Assembly: GCA_004802705.1 (NCBI GenBank)
Contig: SGPL01000134.1
Span: forward strand, 1 to 64,000
DNA: 64,000 bases
Origin: Bondarzewia mesenterica
Taxonomy: Eukaryota; Basidiomycota; Agaricomycetes; Russulales; Bondarzewiaceae
Reading direction: 5' to 3'
How positions within the stretch are numbered: position 1 is the stretch's first letter; every line of letters begins with the position of its first letter. This document shows, in pieces, positions 1-10,157 of this stretch. Both the position numbers and the translations under genes were made by a program. The notes beneath the pieces are model-generated. The model had not been told where the DNA came from and ran no database searches. It worked only from the letters and a program-made list of their open reading frames with translations.

Positions 1-719
1 CTATCCTCCCTCCCTCCATCAGTGCTAACCACATCACCATCCTGGCCAGCAACAGTAGGCAGGCTCGGCGTCAGCATATACCCCGACTCGCCAAAGTCAC
101 CAGCGGTGATAGTGGCACAGGCAATGGATCGGCTCTCGGTGGGCCCACCTATCCCTCCTGCCCTATTCCCCTGACCTTCCCTGTCCCCGCTGCCCTAACA
201 ACAGCACCGACTGGACTGCCTACATTGCTGCCGCCCCAGCCCCAGCCGACTGAGGCTGAAAAAAAGTTGGAATAGGTGGACGGGTGGCAGATCCAGCTGC
301 AGCCAGAGTTGTCGGATGAGGACATGGACCGCAGCAGTATCGATGGTGAGGCCAAGGGTGAGGCTGCCAGTGGGCAGATGCCAGAGGATCAGCTCAAGAG
401 CAAGAGCTGATGCCTCTTTTTTTTATATACACATAGCAGACAGTTTGTTTTTTCCTTTTTGTATTCATAATAGATGCAATTTCATACTCCTTCAATGCTT
501 CAAATACTGAGCAAGGTGAATTACAATAAAACAACGAAACAATGCCATCGCCGATACCATCACCGTCCCCACACTGGCCTCTACCTCATGTCCACTACAT
601 GCTATCGGCGACGTGACTTATTCCCCATGTTAGTGTACATCCAATGATATGTCTAATTGGTCACCTATATTTTGGCATTAGACGTGCTCGCCACCAATCA
701 CAATCGAGTGTGCATTTCC

Positions 720-3700
720 AGCGGACTTGGCTCATATCCCCTTTTTGGCCTTGATGGCTTTGTGTCCACCTGAAATTATGCTCAATATATACATCTCGTA
801 AGCAAATCCAAGAACAACTACCTTTGGATTCATACAGCAACGTGTTCTGGAAGCCTTCGCCGAGTCATTCTTCAACTTCTTATCAGTGGCCTTCACTTGA
901 GACTCACTGGCAACCACCTTGTGCCACTTCGCTGAGGATTCCTCAGCTTTTGCCATTGCTTTTGCCGATAGCTTCCTCTTTCGGGGAACAGCGACCTCTG
1001 GCGTGCCTTCTCTAATAGAGGCATCCTCCTCAGCGTCCTTCTCAGCTTCCTCCTCAGCTTCCTCGGCCTCTTGTTACAAGTGAGTCATCCCAGAAAATAC
1101 ATGTACTCAAGGTGACTTACCTTTTCTAAGTCCATCTCCTTCGGTGACCTCACCGATACTTCACCAGTGGCCTGTTCCTCTGCCTCGCCAAGGGCCATAT
1201 CCTGGTCTTCATCATTGGCCGATGCCGGCGCCGGTTCAGTTGTTGGCCCAGCCTCCTCAGTGGCTGCAACATCTAGCCTTGTCTCGGAAACTGGGGGTTC
1301 AGTCTCCAAATCAAGTCTTTCATCAATGCATGCACAGCCATATTCGATGAATCTAAATTCACCTCATCATCACCAGTGGCATCGGTCTTAGCCACCTCTA
1401 GGAGTTCTCGAAGATTAAACTTCGACAACATTGTTTGTAATTCNGAGTTCATCTCCTCCACCTCTTCAGGTTTGATGGTCACCAGCTCAGCTTTCTCGGC
1501 CTGTTGGAGTGGCTTTAGCAGGGCCTCGGTAATCTGGTTAGACATCGTGACTGCCAGCAAGTCACATGCTGAAAAGTCCAGCTGTGTGGTCAACATATAC
1601 AGTGGAATTTTGCTGGTGGTGGTGGCATTCCCATCAGCATTGGCACCAGGATCTTCATAGAACTGAGCTTAGTGGCTGTCATTTAATAGCATCTCGATGG
1701 CCAGTGCAATGAGCCACAGATCCTCCTTCAGCCACAGCATGCCATCCTCACCGAGATGCAGATTCTCGGTGAGCCACATTGTCAGTACCTCCTCACTCTC
1801 CATTGAGGTGTGCACCAACTCGAGGAGGTATAGACTGTCATACTTCTAGTTGCACCAGGGGGGTTACTGTCAGTGGCAGTGAATGGATGATTATCCTAGG
1901 TCAAAATCAGCATAGATTCTACTATAGAGGTTAACCAGTCATACCTCATGCTCTAGGATGGCAGACAACATCATCCTGTACTCAACTTGGGCACTGAGGT
2001 TGAGCAGGAAGCTCATCTTACTCATATCACACTGGGTATAGGTAGACACCAGCGAGATGGTCAGATTGATCACTGAGGGGTCAGCCAACAATTCCTCAAC
2101 TACAGTCTTCCACTTATCAGAGACTGTCTGAGAGACATCGGCCTTATCCTCACTATCACTGTCACTGTCATCCCCCATTAGCTTCTCAAGCTTGGCCTCA
2201 AAGTTCTCCTCTGCCTCCTCCATTATCACTGTGCTTTCCTCCACCTCCTCAGAGGGAGGGATGGCCTTCTCCTGTCCTTTTGCTGAACCATTCGCCGAAG
2301 TCGATGCTGACCCTGATGCTGACCCCAATGCCGATGCCGATGCATAAGCCTTGCCCTTTCTTGGCTTTCCTTTCTTGGTCACAGTTGATGTTGCTGACTA
2401 AACCTCACTGTCAGATGCTTGATATGACTTGAACACCACCAGGGCCTTGCCGTCTGTTTGCTGATTATACCAATGGTTCATCCACTTAGTAATTATTTCT
2501 CAAACCAGCTTTGATAGCTCTTTGACAATAAAGTCATCTGGAAAATACTCGTCGGTGAGGTATTCACCTCGCCATTCCTTCAACTCCCCCTATGGCACTG
2601 ATCCCTTTGCATTCTCGCTCGTCACTCTATACTTTTGTCAGTACATGAACACCATGATGTCTGATTACAACATATGGTATGCAGTTGTCATCACCACCCT
2701 CACCAAGCCCTTCATTTGCTCTAGATCGAAGGTCTTGTCCTTCTCTGGCGATGGCAACATCACCCTCCCATCCTCAGCAGTGACCAACTTAGGAATCAGC
2801 TTTTTTTCTTTTCTTCACTTCCTCCTTGGCCTCTTTTCTGACTTCTGTGGTACCTGTCACAGACATGAGACATACTCCCACACATCATCATCTACAGAAT
2901 GCTCACTGAACACCTTATTAGTGTAGTCTGCCCATTCCTTCAGAATGTTGCCGGTGTTCCAATTCGGATGAGAATTCATGAATGAAGTCGATCCATTCTC
3001 CTCATTGAAGTCATGATTGAAAGAACTAGTAGGTATCAGCCATCACCGAGACCACCACCGAGGGCAAACTCACTAAGTGTACACTGGCTTGCTATCCTTC
3101 AGCACTGTCACTGAGAAAATAAATAACTTCATATTCAGTTGCCAGAACATCTGGCCGGTGAACTCCTTCACATATTGATTGGCATGCTCGGTGAGCCTAT
3201 AAATATATCAATTGGTATGTCACTGGAGATGGAAAAACAAACTCACTCTCTCTGTTTTTCGGCTGATGAATGCACCATGTTCCATTTTTTAGCCAGCTCT
3301 TGGAACTTCACCATGTCCTCTGAGCTCACTGAATCCCTCACCACCCTCACTCCATCCTAGTAGTGGGAGATATAGACTTGGAAATCCTTCAGCATCACCC
3401 CATGATGCTCTAGGATGTGGGCCTCAATGTCCTTCCTTTTCATGAATTTCAGGACCTCCAGTTGGGTCCATCACCAGATGTTAGAGATCTTGTCCTTTCT
3501 TTCCTTCTTGTTTGTCTTCGAAAGCTTTGATAGCAAGTATCTGTGCATCAACTGTGAGTGGTCAGTATTATCTAATCACTGAAAGGACAAATTGACCAAC
3601 CTTCTGAAGGCTAGAGGTATACTGTGTATGCCTGAGGGGTTGGGGCAGGATATCTTCCTTTGGCTTGTCTTGGGTCATCAAGAATGCCCATGACCTCTCC

Positions 3701-3792
3701 AAGTCCTTCTGTACTCTCGCCGCCACCTCTCGCTACTGTTTCTAGCTATCTTTCAGAAACTTGGTTTCTGTGTTGTTGAAGGGGGAGGCCAT
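720..3792 (-). pseudogene. Decayed transposon-associated gene, unknown family
   Basis: A reading frame can be followed from an ATG at 3792 (start MASPFNNTETKFLKDS) leftwards for about 3 kb. It switches frame and crosses isolated stops, several of them TAG or TGA where Gln, Trp or Arg would fit. The middle part has an Ala/Ser-rich linker and an acidic SDSDSED stretch (about 2160-2380). The longest intact pieces are at 1939-2382 and 1273-1596. I do not recognise a domain. The low CpG, broken frame and proximity to a KDZ remnant suggest a gene carried by an old transposon. Function unknown; the boundaries are approximate. Confidence 0.4.
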
Positions 3793-4019
3793 GCTGTCCA
3801 TTGCAGATAACTTATTCAGAAATGGATGTATGGAAGTACTTATCATAAAAGAAGGTAGATGTCGATCCTTTTGGCCCAGCACCCATTATCTTTATATGTC
3901 AAATGCTATGCCTGTTGTTACGTCGGACATGCCATAATATTTTTAATCTATATATCTGATACTACCTTCAAAGCATGAAATAGTTTGTGCATTGCCAATG
4001 ATTTTGCCAAGGGCCTCAG

Positions 4020-4195
4020 TGGCAGTGATAGAGCATCGAGCTAGGTCGGCCAAGGCTTTAGTGGTAGCACCAGTGGCAGCAATGGCAGAATCAGTGGCAA
4101 CATCAGTGGCAGCGTCAGCGGCAGCATCAGTGATAGCATCGGCGGCAGCATCGGCAGCAGCATTGGCAGCAACAGCATCAATAGCAATGGCTGTT
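4020..4195 (+). repeat. Degenerate GCAGCATCGG-type simple repeat
   Basis: A run of imperfect short repeats (gcagcatcg, gtggcagc, gcagcaac units) would encode Ala/Ser/Thr if translated. It resembles the Ala/Ser linker of the neighbouring pseudogene and is probably a decayed coding repeat, not a gene. Confidence 0.5.
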
Positions 4196-5109
4196 TTATG
4201 CCTGCAGTGCTTGCTGAACTAACTGTCTTGTCAAAGCCCTGTCTACTTGCTAAAAAAAAATGTTCTTTAGTCACACAAGTCAGGTTTTGGCTATGGACCA
4301 GTACCCACAATATTAGTTTATACATACAGACCTTTTCTATAGCTGAACATGCCTGCTCAGCAATAAAACACAGCATGACAATGTGCCACTCCATTCATCT
4401 GCACTTTATTCTCTCAGTACAAGTCTCTATGTCATGTTTGCCAACTCATCACTAGATACATTGATTTTTAGGATTGGAAGGAATGACTTTGCCTTGACAT
4501 GTGTGAGATGCAGCCAAACTGATGAAATGCATCTCACAAGTCCAATGTCTGACCACACTCTCTTCAAACTGAAAACAGTCTGGCTCACAGCAGATTGTTG
4601 GTTATAAATTAGTGCTTTATCAATTATTCACATACAAGTCTCCCTAATATCAGTCAGTGGAGGGACACAACAATAGATTTGTGTTTGCAAAATGCAAAAG
4701 TGTTGAGGCAAGCCACTGGCAGTTGCAATGCCTGTCCTTACTCATGCACACTCATCCCTCAGCATATTTTGGTGTTCAGCAAGATATCACTGTCTGTGAT
4801 TGCTAAACCCAATGTCTCGTGCTCCATCATCCCCTCTTGGATTGTGATGGAGAGAATGAGAGATGACATTGTGCAAGTGGCCCAGTGTTGCAGCCAGTGC
4901 AGTTGCCACATTGGGCTATGAGTGAGCTTGCAAGCCCAACAGGCAATTAATTGCACACCTGCCATGGTCATGGCAGTCAAGCTCACTGTATGATCAATTG
5001 ACAAGAATGAAAATGAGTTGTAGCCCATTTGAGCCCCCATTGAGCTATAAATTCTCACACTTGCCAAGCAGGCACTGCTTGTGATGCCGAGTGATGATGC
5101 CAGCCCAAA

Positions 5110-5117
5110 TATATAAA
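5110..5117 (+). promoter_or_regulatory. TATA-box-like site before a decayed gene
   Basis: TATATAAA lies 73 bp before the ATG at 5190 that opens the plus-strand remnant. It is probably a relic promoter. Confidence 0.25.
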
Positions 5118-5189
5118 GGCAAGGGCCATCATTGTTGGCCAGCTCATCATCTACTTATATTCCCCCCACTTCCATTATACTCCCTCATC

Positions 5190-6100
5190 ATGATGTCTGA
5201 TAGTCAGAGTGCCAAAAAGCCTGTAGAGTGGATGCTGAGGCAGACTGAGCAGTTTGCCAAGTACTTGGAGTAGGATCTGCAAGACAAGCTGGCTAGTTGG
5301 CGAGCACGAGGGTCAGTCTCACTGAGGATGGCAACATCATCCTTGTCAGTCCAACAGCTATTTGAGTGTGATAACATCACTGATGTTGTCATCACTGCGT
5401 ATGCCTCGCCGAGTGAGTTGGATTGATCTTGTTAGAAATATGAAGGCTAACATTTCTTAGTCATAGTGAATTGGGATTTTCAGTGGTATGCTGGCCACGT
5501 TCACCATAGAAAATGTGACCCCGATAAGGGCACCAAGGTGATGTTGGAAACAAGGTACCTGCTGCTGAATGAGGATGCTTCACCACTTCATAAATTGCTA
5601 GTGATAATTGTGGACTGATACAGCATCATCAGCTTATGGTATTTGCCAGCAATTCTGACCTTGAAAAGACAAGTGAGCGGTCACTGATAGGAATCAACAT
5701 CGATACTGAAACTGAATGTATTGAAGGGGATCATTTAGGAATCAACAGCGAAGCTTTCACTGATGCACCAGCCGAAGGCCACAGGTAATTGGAGGTATAA
5801 TTCAAACCTCTTCAGCATAGCTGAGGAATACACTGGAATGGATCTCAGCACAGTGGAAATATTGCTGGGGTGATTTAAACAGGCCCATGATGTGAGTATT
5901 TAGTTATCGCCATCGGTGAGTTTGCTAAAGAAAAGATGGCAGTTGTCGAATCACCTCTTAAAGCCATCAGCGAGCTTGACTAGGAAACACTCCAAGCTGG
6001 GATGTCAGCAATGGATTGCTGAATTTGCTGAATCATCTGCCCTCCTCAGTGCCATCTTGAGCCTCATCAATCCTGACCAGTATCAATGTGGACTCTAATC
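5190..6100 (+). pseudogene. Decayed TE-associated gene, plus strand
   Basis: Starting at ATG 5190, the translation MMSDSQSAKKPVEWMLRQTE runs to a stop at 5271. It continues as protein-like sequence (DLQDKLASWRARG, then QLFECDNITDVVITAYASPS) up to a possible splice donor near 5415. A second protein-like piece follows a cag acceptor near 5480. The stop at 5271 is a single TAG in otherwise coding-like sequence. No known domain is recognised. It sits just upstream of the KDZ remnant on the same strand and shares its CpG-poor character, so I infer a gene of the same old element. Right boundary uncertain. Confidence 0.35.
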
Positions 6101-6653
6101 AATTTACAAGCTCGGCAAGATTAGCTCACTCACCGAGATCGCTTGCCGATAGCCTTCTGTCTTCACCAGCATCTTGGTAATTGCACAAAGAATAACTCCC
6201 CCTCACCATAATGGCCAGGCTAGGCATAAATGATACGATCTCCTCGCCACTGTCAGGCCATATTGACATGCTGTCATAGAGCTCCCCGGCATCAGTCTCC
6301 ATTTCAAATACAACTCTGGAATGGTGGTAGGATTTTGTGAAAGAGTTTTCGCACATTTAGTCTTAGAGGTGGATGGCGAGAGGGTTTGTATCGCATTCTT
6401 TATGTGAGATAACGTTCATGAGCGGCTGGGAATCAAGGCAGCAGGATGGATGGAAATGGCCAAATTTAACAGTCTTATCACTACTGGTGGTTTGCTGATG
6501 CCGACGCTGATGCCGACACTGACCGATGCTAGTTACTTGTAGATTATCACTAAAATTGCCTTGCATTTACTAGCATATCATTTGTCAACAAAATTATCTG
6601 ATGATGCATATAACATTCTGTAATTCACTGTCTTCCTTTCAATCTACTATACT

Positions 6654-7230
6654 ATGGGGTCTGGCAGGAGAAAATGCATTCAGCCCCCTATTCAGTTTAT
6701 TATCTATCGAGAGAAGCAGACCAGTCGAGGCATCAAGACTGTAAGGATCCTAGTCAATAAAGGCGCAGGGCCTTCTTCACCGATGAAGGCTCCATCGACC
6801 TCTATCCCTCTCCCTGACTATAACCTTGATAATGACATAGATGTCATGTTAGAAGTCATCTCAGTCCATAGTAAAAGCAAGGGAAAGGTATGTCACCAGG
6901 CCACAAACTATTAGCGAGAAATGGACTGACTGAGTTATAGAGTCAAAATGACTACATGCGAGACTAAATCCCGAGAATTGGGGAATACTTAGACCACTTG
7001 CTGTTCATGGAATGCCCCCAGGAAGACTGGCAGTGTGGCCTTTGCCATGTAGTCAAAGGGACCTAGTGATGCCTCAACTGCTTTGGCTGGCCAATCTTAT
7101 GCACTGGATGTTGTAGGGAGAGCCATGGCTGAATGCCATTCCACTGAGTGGAGCAGTGGATGGGATCTTATTTTTCACTGACATGGCTTTGGCAAGCCAG
7201 CATCAGACTATACCTCAGCCATGGCAGAGA
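6654..7230 (+). pseudogene. KDZ transposase N-terminus (CxC2 cysteine cluster), decayed
   Basis: The first exon starts at ATG 6654 and ends at a GT donor near 6888. After an intron ending in ATAG, the frame reads SQNDYMRD, stop, IPRIGEYLDHLL, then a cysteine cluster CGLCH...CLNCFGW...CTGCC followed by MPFH, VEQWMGSYF and LTWLWQASIRLYLSHG. The order Cys pairs, PFH, EQW.GS.F, WLWQ.. and HGR is the signature of the CxC2-like cysteine cluster that precedes KDZ (Kyakuja-Dileera-Zisupton) transposases in basidiomycetes. Five in-frame stops (6965, 7064, 7067, 7130, 7145) lie where Trp or Arg is expected, matching C-to-T or G-to-A change at TGG and CGA. The catalytic transposase domain is absent: the frame ends at 7230, where an inverted-repeat terminus of another element begins. 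Confidence 0.75.
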
Positions 7231-7262
7231 AGGCCCCCTGCGTATGCTACAAGAGGTTGTAT
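7225..7262 (+). repeat. Left arm of outer inverted repeat
   Basis: AGGCCCCCTGCGTATGCTA (7231-7249) and its surroundings match, inverted, the sequence at 14047-14065. Similarity extends more weakly inward for a few dozen bases (TTGTAT, then TTTGGCC) and outward into CAGAGA. It lies exactly where the KDZ reading frame stops, so it may be the terminus of an element that inserted into KDZ. Confidence 0.6.
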
Positions 7263-8078
7263 TTAAAATCATGCCTTTTTGGCCTTTCCATCCACATGCT
7301 TTTTGGGCCACTTCCATCAGCAAGAGTGATAGGACCACTCGATTTGGGCCACTTTCATCAGCAAAACCAGATACAACCTCTCAACCAGGCCTCTTCGTCC
7401 GCATAAACAGATCGGACCTAGCAGACCCGTCATTTTGTACGCATAGTGAATGATTTTTACACATATACACATATAAATTGTAGCTGTAGCAAGGTTCTAT
7501 TCCTATCAAGCCTGATCTTCATTGGCAGCAAACATATTAAGAGATCAAAAATATGTGGATGCTTGAACAAAATGGGATACTTACTAGCTGAAAAGATCAT
7601 GAAACACAACATGATATAGGGAAAAAATGGCCGTGATGATCAAGACGAGCAACGGACATCAGGACAGGGAAATCCAGCAATATGTACGTGAGTGAAACAT
7701 GTGGTCTAGCAGGACGATCATTGAAATTTTGAGCGCGCTATCCATTTACAGCAACGAAGGTACTTACTGGACAAGCAACAATGAAAAGAGCATGTTTTGG
7801 ATTTGGAACACTCAGTTGTCCGTTGAAGCAATGCTATGCTAAAGGATATGCAGGCTAAGACTCGAAAAGCTGTCTGATGCGTACAAAGATACCATAGTAG
7901 GAGGCAGGGTGTACAGCCTGTTTCGTCCTGTTTTCATCACTTTACTTCTGCCAGTGGCAGCACCGTGACAGCCGGCAGCAAACATCTACACACATACATA
8001 AAAAATAAAATGACATTCATTGTGCATTGATGTAGTGAAAGTTCATTTGACTGGAGTCGAGCGACGCCCATGATCCTG
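7263..8078. other. Non-coding stretch between repeat ends
   Basis: About 800 bp with no supported gene. Two direct copies of TTTGGGCCACTTYCATCAGC occur near 7303-7362. The rest is AT-rich. It probably contains the inside of the outer element, plus the remains of another copy of the 8108-13883 transposon that ends at 8099. Confidence 0.4.
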
Positions 8079-8099
8079 TTGTGAAGAGTTGCCGGGTCC
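8079..8099 (+). repeat. Second right-end terminus of the Ulp1/P-like transposon family
   Basis: TTGTGAAGAGTTGCCGGGTCC resembles the right end of the complete element at 13860-13883 (TTGTGNNGNGTTGCCGGGGG, then TCCT), with a short deletion. It is also followed by the same octamer CCATCCGT. This looks like the right terminus of a neighbouring decayed copy abutting the intact one. Confidence 0.5.
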
Positions 8100-8107
8100 C
8101 CATCCGT
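8100..8107 (+). repeat. Left 8-bp target-site duplication
   Basis: CCATCCGT directly abuts the left terminal inverted repeat and is repeated exactly at 13884-13891, directly after the right terminal repeat. Length 8 bp fits P-element-like or hAT-like transposition. Confidence 0.8.
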
Positions 8108-8122
8108 AGGACCCCCGGCAAC
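8108..8122 (+). repeat. Left terminal inverted repeat
   Basis: AGGACCCCCGGCAAC is the exact reverse complement of 13869-13883. TATGTTC follows at 8134-8140 and also occurs at the matching distance inside the right end (as GAACATA), extending the imperfect repeat. Confidence 0.85.
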
Positions 8123-8146
8123 CCACCAAAATGTATGTTCTTCCCA

Positions 8147-8281
8147 CGGTAGTCCAGCGGCGCGTAGCGCCGCAGCTCTGAAATTTTTCCGGTAGTTGGG
8201 GTATCGAAAATGGGTCAGTATCTATGAAATTTCTCCGGTAGTCAGTTCCCTGTGGCTGAGGTCTGATCTGATTGCGGTAGT
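8147..8281 (+). repeat. Left subterminal CGGTAGT repeats
   Basis: Four exact copies of CGGTAGT start at 8147, 8190, 8236 and 8275, spaced 43, 46 and 39 bp. A fifth, one-base variant (AGGTAGT) is near 8286. Subterminal arrays like this are usually transposase-binding sites. Confidence 0.65.
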
Positions 8282-8590
8282 CTAGAGGTAGTCTAGTCAT
8301 CGGGTTGTCAAAAGTTGTCAGTTCACCAATCCGCCCCTGTCCACCTGAATCTGACAAACAAAAGAGTCAAAATATTTTCCCGTTGTTAGTCCGTTATGAG
8401 GGATACCAAATCTATCTCAAATACTAGCTCAATATAATTTTTATCCAATTCGCACCCCCCTCAACGCCGCATCCCTTAATGACATTTTCAAAGTGCCTCC
8501 TTACGATATATTGACTGCTTCTCTTCTCGACCTGCTTCCCTTCTCAGCTTCTCAACATCTTGGCATCCTCCGTGCATCATAGAGTTTGGA

Positions 8591-10045
8591 ATGAACAGCA
8601 TTCAGATCTACAGCGATGATGATATCCCCGAGTTTCGTCACGAGTTATGGATTCGCAATGGGAAAAAATATCCTGATGATCCTTCCCAAGTTCCCCCTGA
8701 GCTTGAAGCCCACATCGACATCACTACTCGCATACCCCTCGACTATGAGACTGCCCTACTGCCTAATGAAGATCTCTCTGTGCGCGATTTCATACGTCTG
8801 AACCTGCCGCAACAAGAGAAAAATTTAGTGGCCGCTCATGCTCACTTAATGTTCAAAAGCGACCCACCGAATTTACAGGCATCTGTACTCCATGGCCGAG
8901 ATATACCACACCGAGAGTTTGTGAAGGAGGCAGTACAATCTGTTGGCCAAGCAATCCTAGATGGCGCGCTCGCAGTTTTGGATGGACGATATGCAGGTGG
9001 GCGCTTACCACTATGGACTATCACATATTGGCGCAGGATGGACATTATCTTGGAGACCAAGATGATCTGGAAGCAGGCAGAGGATTGGTTACTGTGTCAG
9101 CATGTTGGCGCTGCCATACAAACAACTGCCGCCCACCTGCGCACCCTTCCATGGTCTGAAAGGACTGATATTCCTGGTGCATACTCACGCACACGAACAA
9201 TGGACTTTGCAATGCTCCTGTCAGATGGAATGATCAGTACCGGAGTTGTGGACTTGATGGTACATTGGATATCCGAGAAAGCGAGGGCCAGTGATGAAGT
9301 CCGCGGGCGCTATGTAGTTGTGGGTCTCAAATTTTGGACCGAGCTGGACAAGGCTCATAATCATGGATATTTCACCTCCTCGCCTATTCCACGCTTTCTC
9401 GAGAGATTGGAGAAGAAACTACGTACCGGGGAGAAGACTTTATTGTTTTCAGTCTTCTTGTCAAAGCATAAACACTTCATCGCGATGGAAGTCGACTTTA
9501 TGAAGGCGGCAATAGCATGTGGTAAGTCGACTGTGATACATGCACATGCTGATGATCAACTTACTTACGTGGATCCGTCTGCGCAAAGGTGATAGCTTGC
9601 ATCACCGTGACTCCATCGTGCCGACCACTGTCATTCGCAAAATTCAATGGTGGACGGAGGTGAGGATGGGTGGCAAGTTCCAGTGGAAGGGCGACACTAT
9701 GGCCCATGGTAATCAGTCAGATTGGGTATCATGTGGAATCTATACTGCCAACACCATCGCCCATGCTGTGCTCAGCGAAACATTGTGGGATGCCTCACAG
9801 ACTGCTGTCGAGCGAGCAATATGGTTTAATAGATTAGCTGAGGCACATATCGCATCGGTGAGNNNGGNAAAAAAAACTGTAACTCGTTGTGGTACTTACT
9901 ATACTCATTGCATTAGACAGTTGCACCGTTCATCGACTCATCCATACTGCAAGCTGCGTTCATGAAGCCAGTCACCATTCCACATGATATGGGGGATCTG
10001 TTAAACCCAAGCACAGCTGGAGATTTAGCTGAAGTGTATAGCAAG
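8591..10045 (+). CDS. Ulp1-like (C48-type) cysteine protease domain encoded by the transposon
   Basis: Starts at ATG 8591 (MNSIQIYSDDD). The first exon runs to about 9520 and a roughly 60-nt intron ends in cgcaaag at 9590. The joined frame gives HKHFIAMEVDF, then IACGDSLHHRDS, and later GNQSDWVSCGIYTANTIAHA. This is the His...Asp...Gln-x(n)-Cys order of Ulp1/SENP proteases: His in HFIAMEVD, Asp in GDSL, Gln in NQSD and the nucleophile in SCGIY. About 300 residues upstream are unassigned. A second intron with Ns (9863-9868) leads to a third exon ending at 10045. Splice phases would allow reading straight on into the transposase exon (after cag near 10157), so this may be the N-terminal half of one fused protein. 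Ulp1 proteases cleave SUMO-like modifiers, but the target here is unknown. Confidence 0.75.
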
Positions 10046-10157
10046 GTGCAGGACTCAAAATCGGTGTCAGACGACGGGCACATGCAAAGTTACAGCAAAA
10101 ACTTACCTTGCCACGATAATGGATGAGCGGACTCCCCATCCACACCCGAATATCAGT

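Larger units (their letters stand above)
1..7230. repeat. CpG-depleted transposon graveyard
   Basis: No intact gene was found here. Both strands carry protein-like stretches broken by sporadic stops, and CG dinucleotides are rare while TG/CA are common. Hand counts give 3 CG in 6901-7200 against 16 in 8701-9000, inside the younger transposon. This is what C-to-T decay of methylated cytosines, or a RIP-like process, leaves behind. The identifiable remnants are annotated separately. Interstitial Ns (e.g. 1443) suggest the assembler also struggled with this repeat. Confidence 0.7.

Noticed and set aside
4020..4195. Possible CRISPR-like or satellite array
   Set aside because: Units are irregular, contiguous and lack unique spacers; it is a decayed Ala/Ser codon repeat.
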